From contig NZ_CP079107.1 in the NCBI RefSeq assembly GCF_019285735.1, forward strand, positions 558,001 to 622,000: a DNA stretch of 64,000 nucleotides. Reading direction: 5' to 3'. The notes beneath the pieces are model-generated. The model ran no database searches, was not told where the DNA came from, and saw only the letters and a list, made by a program, of their open reading frames with translations. The stretch is from Paeniglutamicibacter sp. Y32M11 (lineage in GTDB: Bacteria > Actinomycetota > Actinomycetes > Actinomycetales > Micrococcaceae). This document shows positions 35,993 to 44,955 of the stretch, in pieces. Made by a program: the position numbers and the translations under genes. Each line of letters begins with the position of its first letter. Positions within the stretch are counted from its first letter, which is position 1.

Positions 35993-36036
35993 CCCCTCAC
36001 CCCAACGAACTCACACCACAGAAGGACTGTCTTTTC

Positions 36037-37557
36037 ATGAGCACCACTACTCAGGCCACCTCGGTGACCACCATCCAGCACGTCATCAATGGTCTTGAGA
36101 CCTCCGGCGAGGGGACCACCACCCAGCCGGTCTACAACCCGGCCACCGGTGAAATCACCGCCAACTTGGCGCTGGCTTCCGCAGCCGACGTGGAAGCAAC
36201 CGTTGCTGCCGCCCGCACCGCAGCCGATTCCTGGGGGGACACCTCCATCGCCAAGCGCACCGCGGTGCTCTTCAAGTTCCGCGAATTGCTGGCAGCCAAC
36301 ACCGACGCCCTGGCCCACATTGTCACTGCCGAACATGGCAAGGTCCTCTCCGACGCCGCCGGTGAAATTGGTCGCGGATTAGAAGTTGTCGAGTACGCCT
36401 GCGGCATCTCGCAGTCGCTCAAGGGTGAATACTCCGACCAGGTCTCCACCGGCATCGATGTCTTCTCCTTCCGCCAGCCCCTTGGCGTGGTCGCCGGCAT
36501 CACACCCTTCAACTTCCCTGTGATGGTCCCGCTCTGGATGGCACCCGTCGCAATTGCCGCTGGCAACGCGTTTATCCTCAAGCCCTCCGAGCGTGACCCC
36601 TCCGCGGCAGTGTTCATGGCTCGCCTTTTCAAGGAAGCCGGACTTCCCGACGGCGTCTTCCAGGTCCTGCACGGTGGCAAGGAAACGGTTGACGGTTTGT
36701 TGCACCATCCGCTCATCGACGGAATCTCCTTCGTCGGATCCACCCCCATCGCCAAGTACGTCCATGAGACGGCTACCGCCAACGGCAAGCGTGTTCAGGC
36801 GCTGGGTGGGGCAAAAAACCACGCGGTGATCATGCCCGACGCCGACATGGAACTTGCCGCCGACCACCTCACGGCCGCGGCCTTCGGCTCCGCCGGACAG
36901 CGCTGCATGGCCATCTCCGTGGCAGTTGCCGTCGGGACCGCCGCCGACGTTTTGGTGGATAAACTGGTGGCCCGCGCCAAGGACATCAAGGTCTCTCACG
37001 GATTGGATGCCGAGGCCGACATGGGCCCGGTCATCACCCCGGTCTCCAGGACCCGCGTCGAAAAGATCGTGGGTGAGGCAGCTGAGGCCGGTGCCGCGAT
37101 CATCGTTGACGGCCGCGACCTGGTGGTCAAGGACCACGAAAACGGTTTCTTTGTTGGCCCGACCATTATCGACAAGGTCAACACCGAAATGAGCGCCTAC
37201 ACCGAGGAAATCTTTGGACCGGTTCTGGCCATCGTGCGCGTGGCAACCCTGGCCGAAGCCATCGAGGTTGTGAACGCCAACCCGTACGGCAATGGCACCG
37301 CGATCTTCACCTCCAACGGTGCCGATGCACGCACCTACACGCGTCGTGTCCACGTCGGTATGGTCGGGGTCAACATCCCGCTGCCGGTTCCGGTGGCCTG
37401 GCACTCCTTCGGTGGCTGGAAGAACTCACTCTTTGGTGAGCACCACATCTACGGTGCAGATGGTGTGCGCTTCTACACCCGTGGCAAGGCCGTGACCCAG
37501 CGCTGGCCAGAACACAAGGAAGAATCCAATGCTTCCTTCGCGTTCCCCTCGAACTAG
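36037..37557 (+). CDS. iolA: CoA-acylating methylmalonate-semialdehyde dehydrogenase
   Basis: A 506-residue aldehyde dehydrogenase converting malonate semialdehyde to acetyl-CoA and CO2 at the end of the inositol route (iolA, also mmsA). FNFPVMVPLWM, GSTPIAKYVHE and FGSAGQRCMAIS, with the catalytic Cys near residue 289, are typical of this CoA-dependent branch. The ATG at 36037 follows GAAGGACTG; a longer frame from 35890 overlaps iolD and lacks a ribosome site. A hairpin GGTGGCGGGC/GCCCGCCACC (37608-37634) separates it from the next gene. Confidence 0.94.
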   Translation: MSTTTQATSVTTIQHVINGLETSGEGTTTQPVYNPATGEITANLALASAADVEATVAAARTAADSWGDTSIAKRTAVLFKFRELLAANTDALAHIVTAEHGKVLSDAAGEIGRGLEVVEYACGISQSLKGEYSDQVSTGIDVFSFRQPLGVVAGITPFNFPVMVPLWMAPVAIAAGNAFILKPSERDPSAAVFMARLFKEAGLPDGVFQVLHGGKETVDGLLHHPLIDGISFVGSTPIAKYVHETATANGKRVQALGGAKNHAVIMPDADMELAADHLTAAAFGSAGQRCMAISVAVAVGTAADVLVDKLVARAKDIKVSHGLDAEADMGPVITPVSRTRVEKIVGEAAEAGAAIIVDGRDLVVKDHENGFFVGPTIIDKVNTEMSAYTEEIFGPVLAIVRVATLAEAIEVVNANPYGNGTAIFTSNGADARTYTRRVHVGMVGVNIPLPVPVAWHSFGGWKNSLFGEHHIYGADGVRFYTRGKAVTQRWPEHKEESNASFAFPSN

Positions 37558-37607
37558 GGCGCTAGCCCACTAAATGCCCTCGGGAACCCAACAACGCCCA
37601 AGGCACC

Positions 37608-37634
37608 GGTGGCGGGCCCCAACCGCCCGCCACC
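37608..37634. repeat. Intercistronic hairpin between iolA and the iolE-like gene
   Basis: GGTGGCGGGC and GCCCGCCACC form a 10-bp perfect stem with a 7-base loop and no U tract. It may stabilise or separate mRNA segments of the operon rather than terminate it. Confidence 0.5.
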
Positions 37635-37683
37635 ACGGCAGCACACACTTCACTTCACGACTCCTGAGAGAAAGGTCCGCGAG

Positions 37684-38616
37684 ATGCCGGACATCGAGAA
37701 CAAGCTCATCATTGGCACTGCTCCGGATTCGTGGGGTGTCTGGTTTCCGAATGATGACAAACAGACCCCTTGGGAACGATTCCTCGATGAGGTCGTCGAA
37801 TCCGGATATAAGACCATCGAGCTGGGTCCCTATGGTTACCTGCCGACCGATCCGGTGCGGTTGGCCGAGGAGCTGACGGCTCGTGACCTGAAGGTGTGTG
37901 CGGGTACGGTATTCACCGCCTTCCACCGCGGACTCGACGGCAGTGCCGCGGCGTGGGACGAAGCCTGGGAACCGGCTCGCCAGGTAGCCGAACTCACCGC
38001 CGCCATGGGAGGAGAACACATCGTGGTCATCCCCGCCATGTGGCGCGATGACGTCACGGGTGAAGCCGTGGAAAGTGAGCAGCTCAGTGCCTCTGGCTGG
38101 GACGCACTCTTCACCGGACATGACCGACTGGGCAAGATCCTGCTGGAGGACTTCGGGCTAAAGCAGCAATTCCATTCGCACGCCGACTCACACGTCTGCG
38201 CCCAGGTGGACATCGAAACCTTCCTGCAGAACACCGACCCCGCCTACACCAACCTCTGTCTAGACACCGGTCATGCCGAATATGGGGGAGCCTCCTCGTT
38301 GGAATTGATCCGCAAGCACCCCGAGCGCATCGGCTACCTGCACTTAAAGCAGATCGACCCGAGCGTGCTGGCCACGGTTAGGGAACAGAATATGACCTGG
38401 GCAGCTGCCAACAAGGCGGGGGTCATGGTGGAACCACCCAACGGGTTGCCCGACCTGCGCGCGGTGATCGAGGCCGTGGAGGCCCTGAACAAACCCGTCT
38501 ACGGGATCGTTGAACAGGATATGTACCCGGTCTTAGACTTCTCGGTTCCCATGCCCATTGCCAAGCGCACCGCCACACACCTGCTCTCCTGCGGTTCACG
38601 CACGCGCGTCCGCTAG
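37684..38616 (+). CDS. iolE: Inosose dehydratase-like TIM-barrel protein
   Basis: A 310-residue xylose-isomerase-like barrel. GTAPDSWGVWFPND, QTPWERFLDEV and KTIELGPYGYLP are hallmarks of IolE-type proteins, which remove water from scyllo-inosose. CLDTGHAEYGG and HLKQIDPSV carry metal-site residues. The ATG at 37684 follows GAGAAAGG. The gene sits between iolA and iolG as expected for inosose metabolism. The IolE name is a family assignment; a sister isomerase role is possible because several such barrels occur here. Confidence 0.82.
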   Translation: MPDIENKLIIGTAPDSWGVWFPNDDKQTPWERFLDEVVESGYKTIELGPYGYLPTDPVRLAEELTARDLKVCAGTVFTAFHRGLDGSAAAWDEAWEPARQVAELTAAMGGEHIVVIPAMWRDDVTGEAVESEQLSASGWDALFTGHDRLGKILLEDFGLKQQFHSHADSHVCAQVDIETFLQNTDPAYTNLCLDTGHAEYGGASSLELIRKHPERIGYLHLKQIDPSVLATVREQNMTWAAANKAGVMVEPPNGLPDLRAVIEAVEALNKPVYGIVEQDMYPVLDFSVPMPIAKRTATHLLSCGSRTRVR

Positions 38617-38641
38617 CACCACCCTCACCCCAACGCTGCTG

Positions 38642-38657
38642 GCCCCTTAAAAGGGGC
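38642..38657 (+). repeat. Small hairpin before the iolG-like gene
   Basis: GCCCCTT-AA-AAGGGGC lies 26 bases before the ATG of the next gene, followed by TCTTAAAG. The loop is too tight for the full stem; a shorter helix could act as a processing or attenuation signal. Confidence 0.35.
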
Positions 38658-38682
38658 TCTTAAAGACAAGGAAACACCCCAG

Positions 38683-39696
38683 ATGAGTTCACCATTGCGC
38701 GTAGCGGTCATTGGAGCCGGACGTATGGGCGCCGATCACATCCAGCGCCTGCACCACAGGATCTCCGGTGCCGTTGTTGCCGCCGTCGTCGACATCGATG
38801 AGGCCAGGGCCAATGCCGCCATCGCCGGGATTGAAGGCGCAGTGGCGCTCACCGACGCCCAGTTGGCTCTGGACTCCGCTGACATCGATGCGATCCTGAT
38901 CGCCACCCCGGGTTTCTTGCACCAGGACATCTTGTTCAAGGCCCTAGAGCGGGACATCCCTATCCTCTGCGAAAAGCCGCTGACCCCGGATGCCGAGTCG
39001 TCCTGGGCCGTGGTGCAGGCCGAGGCCAAGCTGGGCCGCAAGCGCATTCAGGTTGGCTTCATGCGCCGCTACGACGCCGAATACGCCCAGTTGCGCGAGC
39101 TGATTGCCGGTGGTGACTTGGGCGAGCTGCTGATGCTCCACCACCAGCACCGCAACCCCGACACCCCGGCCGGCTTCACCAACGAGATGCTGATCAACGA
39201 CTCGGTCGTCCACGAGTTTGATGCCATCCGTTTCTTTACCGGCGAGGAAATCACCTCGGTGCAGGTGCGCCTGGGCAAGGCCACCAAAAACGCCCCGGAA
39301 GGCCAACACGATCCGCAGCACGTGCTCCTTGAGACCGAGTCCGGTGTTCTGGCCGACGTGGAAATCTACGTCAATGCACTCTTTGGTTACGAGGTCGCTA
39401 CCCAGGCGTCCTTCGAAACCGGCATCGTATCCATCGGCAACGATTCGGGACCGTATGTACGCACCTCTGGTAAATGGGGCGGCAACGTCACCCCCGGTTT
39501 TGAGGAACGTTTTGGCGCCGCCTACGATACCGAGATTCAGGCCTGGGTTGACGCCGCGGCCGTCGGGGAATTGGGTGGGCCGAGCGCCTGGGATGGCTAC
39601 GCCACCGCGGCCTGCTGTGAGGCGGGCGTCGAGGCACAGCGCACCGGCGAAAAGGTCGCAGTGAAGCTCAACGAAAAGCCAGCCCTGTACAGCTAG
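38683..39696 (+). CDS. iolG: Inositol 2-dehydrogenase-like Gfo/Idh/MocA oxidoreductase
   Basis: A 337-residue NAD(P)-dependent dehydrogenase. The Rossmann motif is RVAVIGAGRMGADHIQRL (7-24), CEKPLTPD holds the conserved catalytic-site Lys, and GFMRRYDAEY and NDSVVHEFDAIRFF are typical of inositol dehydrogenases. AAGGAAAC precedes the ATG. Its place between the iolE-like and iolH-like genes supports oxidation of myo- or scyllo-inositol. It is one of five Gfo/Idh genes in 26 kb, so exact isomer specificity cannot be assigned. Confidence 0.85.
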   Translation: MSSPLRVAVIGAGRMGADHIQRLHHRISGAVVAAVVDIDEARANAAIAGIEGAVALTDAQLALDSADIDAILIATPGFLHQDILFKALERDIPILCEKPLTPDAESSWAVVQAEAKLGRKRIQVGFMRRYDAEYAQLRELIAGGDLGELLMLHHQHRNPDTPAGFTNEMLINDSVVHEFDAIRFFTGEEITSVQVRLGKATKNAPEGQHDPQHVLLETESGVLADVEIYVNALFGYEVATQASFETGIVSIGNDSGPYVRTSGKWGGNVTPGFEERFGAAYDTEIQAWVDAAAVGELGGPSAWDGYATAACCEAGVEAQRTGEKVAVKLNEKPALYS

Positions 39697-39718
39697 CCAC
39701 GAGATTTAGGATCCATCG

Positions 39719-40603
39719 ATGAAGATTGCTCTTGACCCCACTCCGTTCCATCACACCCATTCGCTGCTGGAATTTCCCGAGCTGGCCGCAGAACTTGGTT
39801 ACAAGTATCTGCAGCTCACCCCGCACCAGGACCTGCTGCCCTTCTTCACCCACCCGAAGGCGGATGACCAGCTGGTCGCCGATCTGAAGTCCGCATGCAC
39901 AAAGGCCGGCATTGAAATCGCCTCGGTACTGCCGGTGCACCGCTGGTCATCCCCGGATCCGGTGCTGCGCGAGGCCGCCGTTCGCTATTGGAAGCGCGCC
40001 ATCCAGATCACCGTGGATTTGGGTGTGAACCAAATGAACACCGAGTTCTCTGGCCGCCCCGAGCTGCCGGAGGAATCCGAGGCGGCGTTCTACCGCTCCA
40101 TGGAGGAACTTGTTCCGCTCTTCGAATCCGAAGGCATCAATGTTGCCTTCGACCCGCATCCGGATGACTTTGTGGAGGAAGGGCTGGCGGGCTGGCGGGT
40201 CATTCGAGGAGTTAATTCTCCCAACCTGTCCTTTGCCTACGTCGCGGCGCATACCTTCCACATGAAGGATGAACCGTTGGAGATCATGGCCGCGGTTGGC
40301 CAGAAGCTACGCGTGGTGCACGTTGCCGACACCATGAACCATCACGCCTCGCACGGGTTGCGTTACATCACCAATCCGCCGGGCAATGCGGTGCGTGTGC
40401 ATCAGCACCTGAAAATCGGTGATGGTGATGTGAACTGGGACGAATTCTTTGGGGGACTGGCCGAGAACGGTTTCACCTCTCGCGAGGAATCCGTCATGGT
40501 GTCGTGTGTTTTTGCGGAAAATGAAAACGCCAAGAAAGTCGCAAAGTACCAGCTGCAAACCATGCGCAGCAGTGTGGCCGCGGCCGAGGCCGCACGAGTC
40601 TAG
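39719..40603 (+). CDS. iolH: IolH-like TIM-barrel protein
   Basis: A 294-residue barrel starting MKIALDPTPFHHTHSLLEFPE, with AVRYWKRAIQITVDLGV, NTEFSGRPELPEESEA and FDPHPDDFVEEGLAGWRVI. This is the pattern I know for IolH of actinobacterial inositol clusters. The HVADTMNHHASHGLRY stretch carries metal or substrate residues. Its reaction is not firmly known in the family; a sugar-acid or inosose isomerase step is usual annotation. It follows the iolG-like gene by 22 bases and ends before a strong hairpin. Confidence 0.82.
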   Translation: MKIALDPTPFHHTHSLLEFPELAAELGYKYLQLTPHQDLLPFFTHPKADDQLVADLKSACTKAGIEIASVLPVHRWSSPDPVLREAAVRYWKRAIQITVDLGVNQMNTEFSGRPELPEESEAAFYRSMEELVPLFESEGINVAFDPHPDDFVEEGLAGWRVIRGVNSPNLSFAYVAAHTFHMKDEPLEIMAAVGQKLRVVHVADTMNHHASHGLRYITNPPGNAVRVHQHLKIGDGDVNWDEFFGGLAENGFTSREESVMVSCVFAENENAKKVAKYQLQTMRSSVAAAEAARV

Positions 40604-40611
40604 TCATCACC

Positions 40612-40645
40612 GTTTGCGTCCGGCCCCGAGGGGCCGGACGCAAAC
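40612..40645. terminator. Long hairpin after the iolH-like gene
   Basis: GTTTGCGTCCGGCCC and GGGCCGGACGCAAAC form a perfect 15-bp stem with a CGAG loop. It has no U tract and lies 25 bases before the next gene, so it may reduce rather than stop transcription. Confidence 0.6.
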
Positions 40646-40669
40646 ACGTTAACCGGAAGGTGCACCGCC

Positions 40670-41635
40670 ATGGAGATAGGAATGATCACGGACTCGCTGT
40701 CCTCACGCAGCTTCGAGGATGTCGTGGACATCGCCGCTGACCTGGGGCTCAGCTCGATCGAGTTGCCCACGGGCAACTGGTCCGAGGCGCCCCACTTGGA
40801 CCTGGACCGTTTGCTGGATTCCGAGACGGCGCGTGCGGAGTATCTGCGCAAGGTCGCCGCGCACGGATTGGGCATTAGCGCACTGAACGCGAATGGGAAC
40901 CAACTGCATCCGGTGTCGGGTCCGGCGCAGGACACCGTATTGCGCAAAACGGTCCGCCTAGCGCGACTTATGGAAGTGCCCACAGTCGTGTGCATGTCCG
41001 GGTTGCCCGCGGCGGCGGGGGATAGTTCACCGAATTGGGTGACCAGCTCGTGGCCGCCGGAGAACGTGGCAATCTTGGAACATCAGTGGGAGCAGGTCGC
41101 GATTCCTTACTGGAGGGATCTTGCGTTCTTCGCCGCGGAGCAGTCCGTCCAATTGGCCATCGAGCCGTGCTTCGCTCAGCTGGTCTACAACGCGTCGACC
41201 GCCCGGCGGCTGATCGATTCCGTGGGCAGCCGGTCAATCGGGGTCAACCTAGATCCCTCGCACCTGATGGCCATGGGCGCCGATATCACGAGCGTGATTC
41301 GTGAGCTGGCCGGATCGATCGTCCATGTCCATGCCAAGGACGTGCGACTGAACGCGCCGATTGTGGCAACCAACGGTCTGTACGACGGAACGGCCATGAC
41401 GCTGCCGCAGGAACGAGCGTGGAACTACGTGACGCTGGGCCTGGGGCATCTAGCCGGTGAGGCCTTCTGGGCCGATTTCGTGTACCAGCTGCGCGCCGCC
41501 GGGTATGACGGCACGCTGAACATCGAGCATGAGGACGTGCTGGTCAACTCCGAGGAAGGGGTGCGTCGGGCTGCCTCATTACTGGGCAAAGTGGCGCTGC
41601 GTGCGGCACCGGACTGGCAGCCGGCCGACGTCTAG
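40670..41635 (+). CDS. Sugar phosphate isomerase/epimerase-like TIM-barrel protein
   Basis: A 321-residue xylose-isomerase-like barrel, paralogous to the protein encoded at 30152-31159: both share LNxNGNxLHP, a CMSGLP or MSGLP turn, SPNWV or TPNWI, HAKDVRLN-type residues and NIEHEDV. EPCFAQLVYN and NLDPSHLMAMG provide the metal-site Glu, Asp and His. CCGGAAGG precedes the ATG. Placed at the 3' end of the iol operon behind a hairpin; the step is unknown. Confidence 0.82.
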   Translation: MEIGMITDSLSSRSFEDVVDIAADLGLSSIELPTGNWSEAPHLDLDRLLDSETARAEYLRKVAAHGLGISALNANGNQLHPVSGPAQDTVLRKTVRLARLMEVPTVVCMSGLPAAAGDSSPNWVTSSWPPENVAILEHQWEQVAIPYWRDLAFFAAEQSVQLAIEPCFAQLVYNASTARRLIDSVGSRSIGVNLDPSHLMAMGADITSVIRELAGSIVHVHAKDVRLNAPIVATNGLYDGTAMTLPQERAWNYVTLGLGHLAGEAFWADFVYQLRAAGYDGTLNIEHEDVLVNSEEGVRRAASLLGKVALRAAPDWQPADV

Positions 41636-41880
41636 ATCGGTTTGCGACTAGCAGGGCAAGACGTTTGAACTGGTGGTCCGGTAGCGCTTGTTATGCGCGT
41701 GCCCGGAGGCTAGGCATCTGACGTAGATACCGGGAACCCCGCTCCTCGTCTGCCGGTTCCCCCTCGCGGGGCGCCGTTCCATGAAATCCGTGATCGCCGG
41801 CACTGGAAATCCAGCGTGGAGCGGTTGCAACATGCCAAGTCCAAAGCCGGATCGCTCTCCTGCCTGCGGGACACACCTCA

Positions 41881-42043
41881 AGATCAACCCATCATCCACG
41901 AGATTTCCTCAGCGATTCCATCGGTCTCGCAGTCATCGGTGTAGGCATGGCTGGCACTGTTCGTGCCGCGACGTATCGCGCGCCGAATCCGCAGGGATGC
42001 CGGATCGTGTTGCGAGATGCTCTTCCACGAGGAATTGTACGTA
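41881..42043 (+). pseudogene. Remnant of a Gfo/Idh/MocA dehydrogenase N-terminus
   Basis: One frame reads SIGLAVIGVGMAGTVRAATY, the Rossmann GxGxxG start of a Gfo/Idh dehydrogenase (IGLAVIGVGMAGxxHAAxY is usual), then PNPQGCRIVLRDALPRGIV and a TGA at 42041-42043. No continuation with the EKP motif was found in any frame. It is a truncated gene left between the iol operon and iolT, probably from a deletion. A functional short peptide is unlikely. Confidence 0.55.
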
Positions 42044-42141
42044 TGTGAACGTCGAGGCCGAGGTCATCTCGGGGGCCCTCAGAGGGGCTTTCTGCCTGCG
42101 AATTTCTTGTGTTCCATTGCATCGGACAATCAAATGACGTA

Positions 42142-42157
42142 ATGTCCTTACATACTG
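42142..42157 (-). promoter_or_regulatory. GntR/IolR-type operator candidate before iolT
   Basis: Read on the - strand this is CAGTATGTAAGGACAT, identical to the tautomerase site in 14 of its first 15 bases (CAGTATGTCAGGACA). It lies 137-152 bases before the iolT start. Confidence 0.65.
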
Positions 42158-42293
42158 ATTTCGTGAAGTGTGTCACTCTCTTCGGTGGTAAAGCACAATG
42201 CTCCGGTCGCCCGGATCGCATACCTGATCTCCTCGAATCCTCGAGCTTCCACCGACCCCATGCGCTTCAACCGGTCACAACAAAGGAGTTTCC

Positions 42294-43793
42294 ATGTCCG
42301 AAAAGCATCAGGTCTTGGCTGGGGCAAAGCTGCCCCCATTGACGCCGGGACCTCATCAGAAGCGAATCGGACTGATCTCGATCGTCGCCTGTTTCGGTGG
42401 CCTCCTGTTCGGATACGACACCGGCGTGGCTAACGGCGCTGAGGGGCCGATGGCCGAGGAGCTGGGACTGAGCCTGATCCAGATCGGCGTGGTCATCAGT
42501 TCGCTGGTGTTTGCCGCCGCCTTCGGCGCGTTGGTCTGCGGTCAGATTTCCGACCTGTGGGGGCGCCGCAAGACCATCATCCTGCTTGCGGTGCTGTTCT
42601 TCGTGGGCACATTGCTGGTGATCTTCTCCCCGGGCGGCCCGGAACACGGTACGTTCTCACCGGCAGGTTTCGCCATTCTGGTGGCAGGGCGGATCATGCT
42701 GGGCATTGCCGTGGGCGGAGCCTCCACCGTCGTCCCGATCTACCTGGCCGAGATCGCCCCTTACGAGATCCGCGGCTCGATCACCGGACGCAACGAGCTG
42801 GCCATCGTCGTGGGTCAGTTGTCCGCGTTCGTCATCAATGCGATTATCGCCGCGACCCTTGGCGGCACCGTCGATGGCATCTGGCGCTTCATGTTCGCCG
42901 TCTGTGCGATTCCGGCGGTCGCATTGTTCATTGGCATGCTGCGGATGCCCGAATCCCCGCGCTGGCTTGTCGAGAAGCGCCGCTACGCCGAGGCGCTGCG
43001 GGTGCTGAAAACCGTGCGCCCCGCCGAACGCGCCCTGGCCGAACTGCACGATGTACAGCGCACCGCCGCCGCGGAGACAAAAGGCAACAAGTCAATTGGC
43101 ATCAAGGCCATCGTGACCAACAAGTGGCTCATGCGCATCATTCTCGTCGGCATCGGCGTATCCATGGCCCAGCAGCTCACCGGCATTAACTCGATCATGT
43201 ACTACGGCACCCGCGTGTTGGAAGAATCCGGCATGTCCGCTCAGCAGGCGGTGCTCGCGAATATCGCCTTCGGTGTGGTCGCCGTGGTCGGCGGTTTCAT
43301 TGCCCTGCGAAACATGGACCGCATGGACCGCCGGAAGACGTTCCTGATCGGCCTGTCGCTGACTACTCTTTGTCACGTGCTGGTCGGTGTTGCCGGCGTG
43401 CTGCTGCCCGAGGGCAACGCCGCCCGTCCCATCGTGATCCTCGTTCTCGTCGTTGCGTTCGTCTTCTCGATGCAGACCTTCCTGAACGTCGCAGTGTGGG
43501 TGTGGCTGGCCGAAATCTTCCCGCTGCACATGCGCGGCCTGGGCATCGGCATCTCCGTGTTCTTCGGCTGGACCACCAACGGCTTCCTCGCGTTGTTATT
43601 CCCGTCGATGGTCTCGGGGATCGGGATCACCGGTTCCTTCTTCCTCTTCGCCGGAATCGGTGTGCTCGCCCTGATCTTCGTGGCCACCCAGGTCCCGGAG
43701 ACTCGCGGCCGTACCCTCGAGGACCTCGAGGACGATGTCTCCACCGGTGCGATCTACCTCATTCGCGCGGAAGATGCCGAGGCCAACTCGTAG
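42294..43793 (+). CDS. iolT: MFS sugar/inositol:proton symporter
   Basis: A 499-residue transporter of the sugar porter family with 12 predicted helices. Visible signatures are LLFGYDTGVANGAEG in the first helix, the loop DLWGRRKTI, GRIMLGIAVGGASTVVPIYLAEIAP, QQLTGINSIMYYG in helix 7 and PETRGRTLEDLED after helix 12. These match the IolT group. AAAGGAG precedes the ATG. The GntR-type motif upstream ties it to the inositol regulon. A hairpin separates it from the convergent lacI gene. Confidence 0.9.
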   Translation: MSEKHQVLAGAKLPPLTPGPHQKRIGLISIVACFGGLLFGYDTGVANGAEGPMAEELGLSLIQIGVVISSLVFAAAFGALVCGQISDLWGRRKTIILLAVLFFVGTLLVIFSPGGPEHGTFSPAGFAILVAGRIMLGIAVGGASTVVPIYLAEIAPYEIRGSITGRNELAIVVGQLSAFVINAIIAATLGGTVDGIWRFMFAVCAIPAVALFIGMLRMPESPRWLVEKRRYAEALRVLKTVRPAERALAELHDVQRTAAAETKGNKSIGIKAIVTNKWLMRIILVGIGVSMAQQLTGINSIMYYGTRVLEESGMSAQQAVLANIAFGVVAVVGGFIALRNMDRMDRRKTFLIGLSLTTLCHVLVGVAGVLLPEGNAARPIVILVLVVAFVFSMQTFLNVAVWVWLAEIFPLHMRGLGIGISVFFGWTTNGFLALLFPSMVSGIGITGSFFLFAGIGVLALIFVATQVPETRGRTLEDLEDDVSTGAIYLIRAEDAEANS

Positions 43794-43828
43794 GTCACGG
43801 TGAAGCTCCCGGACTGGGGACCGGGAAG

Positions 43829-43860
43829 GGGGGCGAACCGAGCTCGATCGGTTCGCCCCC
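43829..43860. terminator. Bidirectional terminator between iolT and lacI
   Basis: GGGGGCGAACC and GGTTCGCCCCC form a perfect 11-bp stem with a 10-base loop between two converging genes. Confidence 0.75.
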
Positions 43861-43873
43861 TATCGGTGGTCCG

Positions 43874-44875
43874 TCAGCGTTTTGAGGTGGCGCTACTGCC
43901 TCGCACCACCAGATGTGGAGCATGCCGGCTGGAGGCCGCGCCCGGTGACGTGGCCGCGGCCATTGCGGCCGAGGCCAGCGCGGCGACATCCTGGCGCACG
44001 CTGGTCAGGTCGGCATGGGACAGTCGGGCGAATTCGCTGTCGTCGAACCCGGTCAGTGCGATCTGGCCCGGCACCTGGAGGCCGGCCAGATCGATCGCCC
44101 TGCGGGCGCCCAGTGCGGCCCTGTCGTTGAACGCCAGCACCGCGGTGGCCCGCTTCTCGGCCGCTGTCTCCCGTAGGTATGCGTCCAACACGTCGAAGGT
44201 GGTGCTCTCGTCTGCTCCGGCGCCGAGCACGGTTCCGACGACGTTGCCCGCCGAGCGGGCCACGGCCCGCTCGAAGGCGGTGCGCCGCTGGGTGGCCGCC
44301 ACGGCGTGTCCGCCGTCCAAATGCAACAGCCGGCGGTGCCCGAGATGCAACAGGTGCGCCACTAGTTCGTCGATTCCCGCGGCCTCGTCGGTGAGCACCG
44401 AGGGTAGCTGGCGGTAGCCGCGCAACAGGCTGACCACCGGCACTTGGCTGGCCACCTGCGCCATTTGTGCCGCCGTGAGGGTGGGGGAGATGCCGATGAT
44501 GGCCTCCGCCCCCGCATCGATGAGGGTATTCAGAACGCGGCGCTCGTCGCGATTGCCTCCGATCGCGCCCAGGATGATCTCATAACCCCGTGTCTCGGCC
44601 TCGGCGTACAGGGCATCGGCTAGCTCGGCATGCACGGGCTCACCCAGCAGCAGTGCCACGCCGACGGTCCGGTTGTGGTGGCTGCGCAGTGAACGCGCGC
44701 GCGAATCCGGCCGATATCCAAGCTCCAGCGCGGCGGCCTTGACCTTGGTGCGGGATGCCTCGCTGGCGCCCTCGGTACCGCGCATCACGATCGAGGCCAG
44801 GGCCACGGAGACGCCGGATGCCCGGGCCACATCCGCAAGGGTGGGGCGTCGGGTCGGGGGAGTGCTCGGGGCCAT
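43874..44875 (-). CDS. LacI-family transcriptional regulator
   Basis: A 333-residue repressor. The N-terminal helix-turn-helix reads PTLADVARASGVSVALASIVM (residues 11-31), followed by the hinge PDSRARSLRSHHNRTVGV and a sugar-binding domain (about 65-320) with AFNDRAALGARRAIDLAG and VPGQIALTGFDDSEFARL. It is divergent from a Gfo/Idh gene, and the shared region holds two CTAGAACG-type palindromes, one of them 24 bases before its own start. It should repress itself and the dehydrogenase-isomerase operon until an inducing sugar or cyclitol binds. Confidence 0.9.
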   Translation of the reverse strand: MAPSTPPTRRPTLADVARASGVSVALASIVMRGTEGASEASRTKVKAAALELGYRPDSRARSLRSHHNRTVGVALLLGEPVHAELADALYAEAETRGYEIILGAIGGNRDERRVLNTLIDAGAEAIIGISPTLTAAQMAQVASQVPVVSLLRGYRQLPSVLTDEAAGIDELVAHLLHLGHRRLLHLDGGHAVAATQRRTAFERAVARSAGNVVGTVLGAGADESTTFDVLDAYLRETAAEKRATAVLAFNDRAALGARRAIDLAGLQVPGQIALTGFDDSEFARLSHADLTSVRQDVAALASAAMAAATSPGAASSRHAPHLVVRGSSATSKR

Positions 44876-44898
44876 GGGGGTGCCTTTCGTAAATTCAC

Positions 44899-44912
44899 CT
44901 AGAACGATCTAG
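44899..44912. promoter_or_regulatory. LacI operator, copy 1
   Basis: CTAGAACGATCTAG is a palindrome with one imperfect pair, 24 bases upstream of the lacI start. It matches copy 2 (CTAGAACGTTCTAG) in 13 of 14 bases. Confidence 0.75.
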
Positions 44913-44955
44913 ACGATTGTTTCACAGTGTGGCATAGTTGCCGGGAAAGCAGATA

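Larger units (their letters stand above)
41636..42293. other. Gap with a dehydrogenase remnant and the iolT promoter
   Basis: About 660 bases without an intact gene. A Gfo/Idh N-terminal remnant lies at 41881-42043, the regulator motif at 42142-42157, and AAAGGAG at 42283-42289 before iolT. Nothing else was recognised in 41636-41880. Confidence 0.6.

Noticed and set aside
35890-36036. Extended start for iolA overlapping iolD
   Set aside because: No ribosome site; family alignment from memory begins at the ATG at 36037 with GAAGGAC upstream.
36379-37404. 341-codon - strand frame opposite iolA
   Set aside because: Composition (Gly, His, Asp rich) is typical of antisense reading of a dehydrogenase gene.
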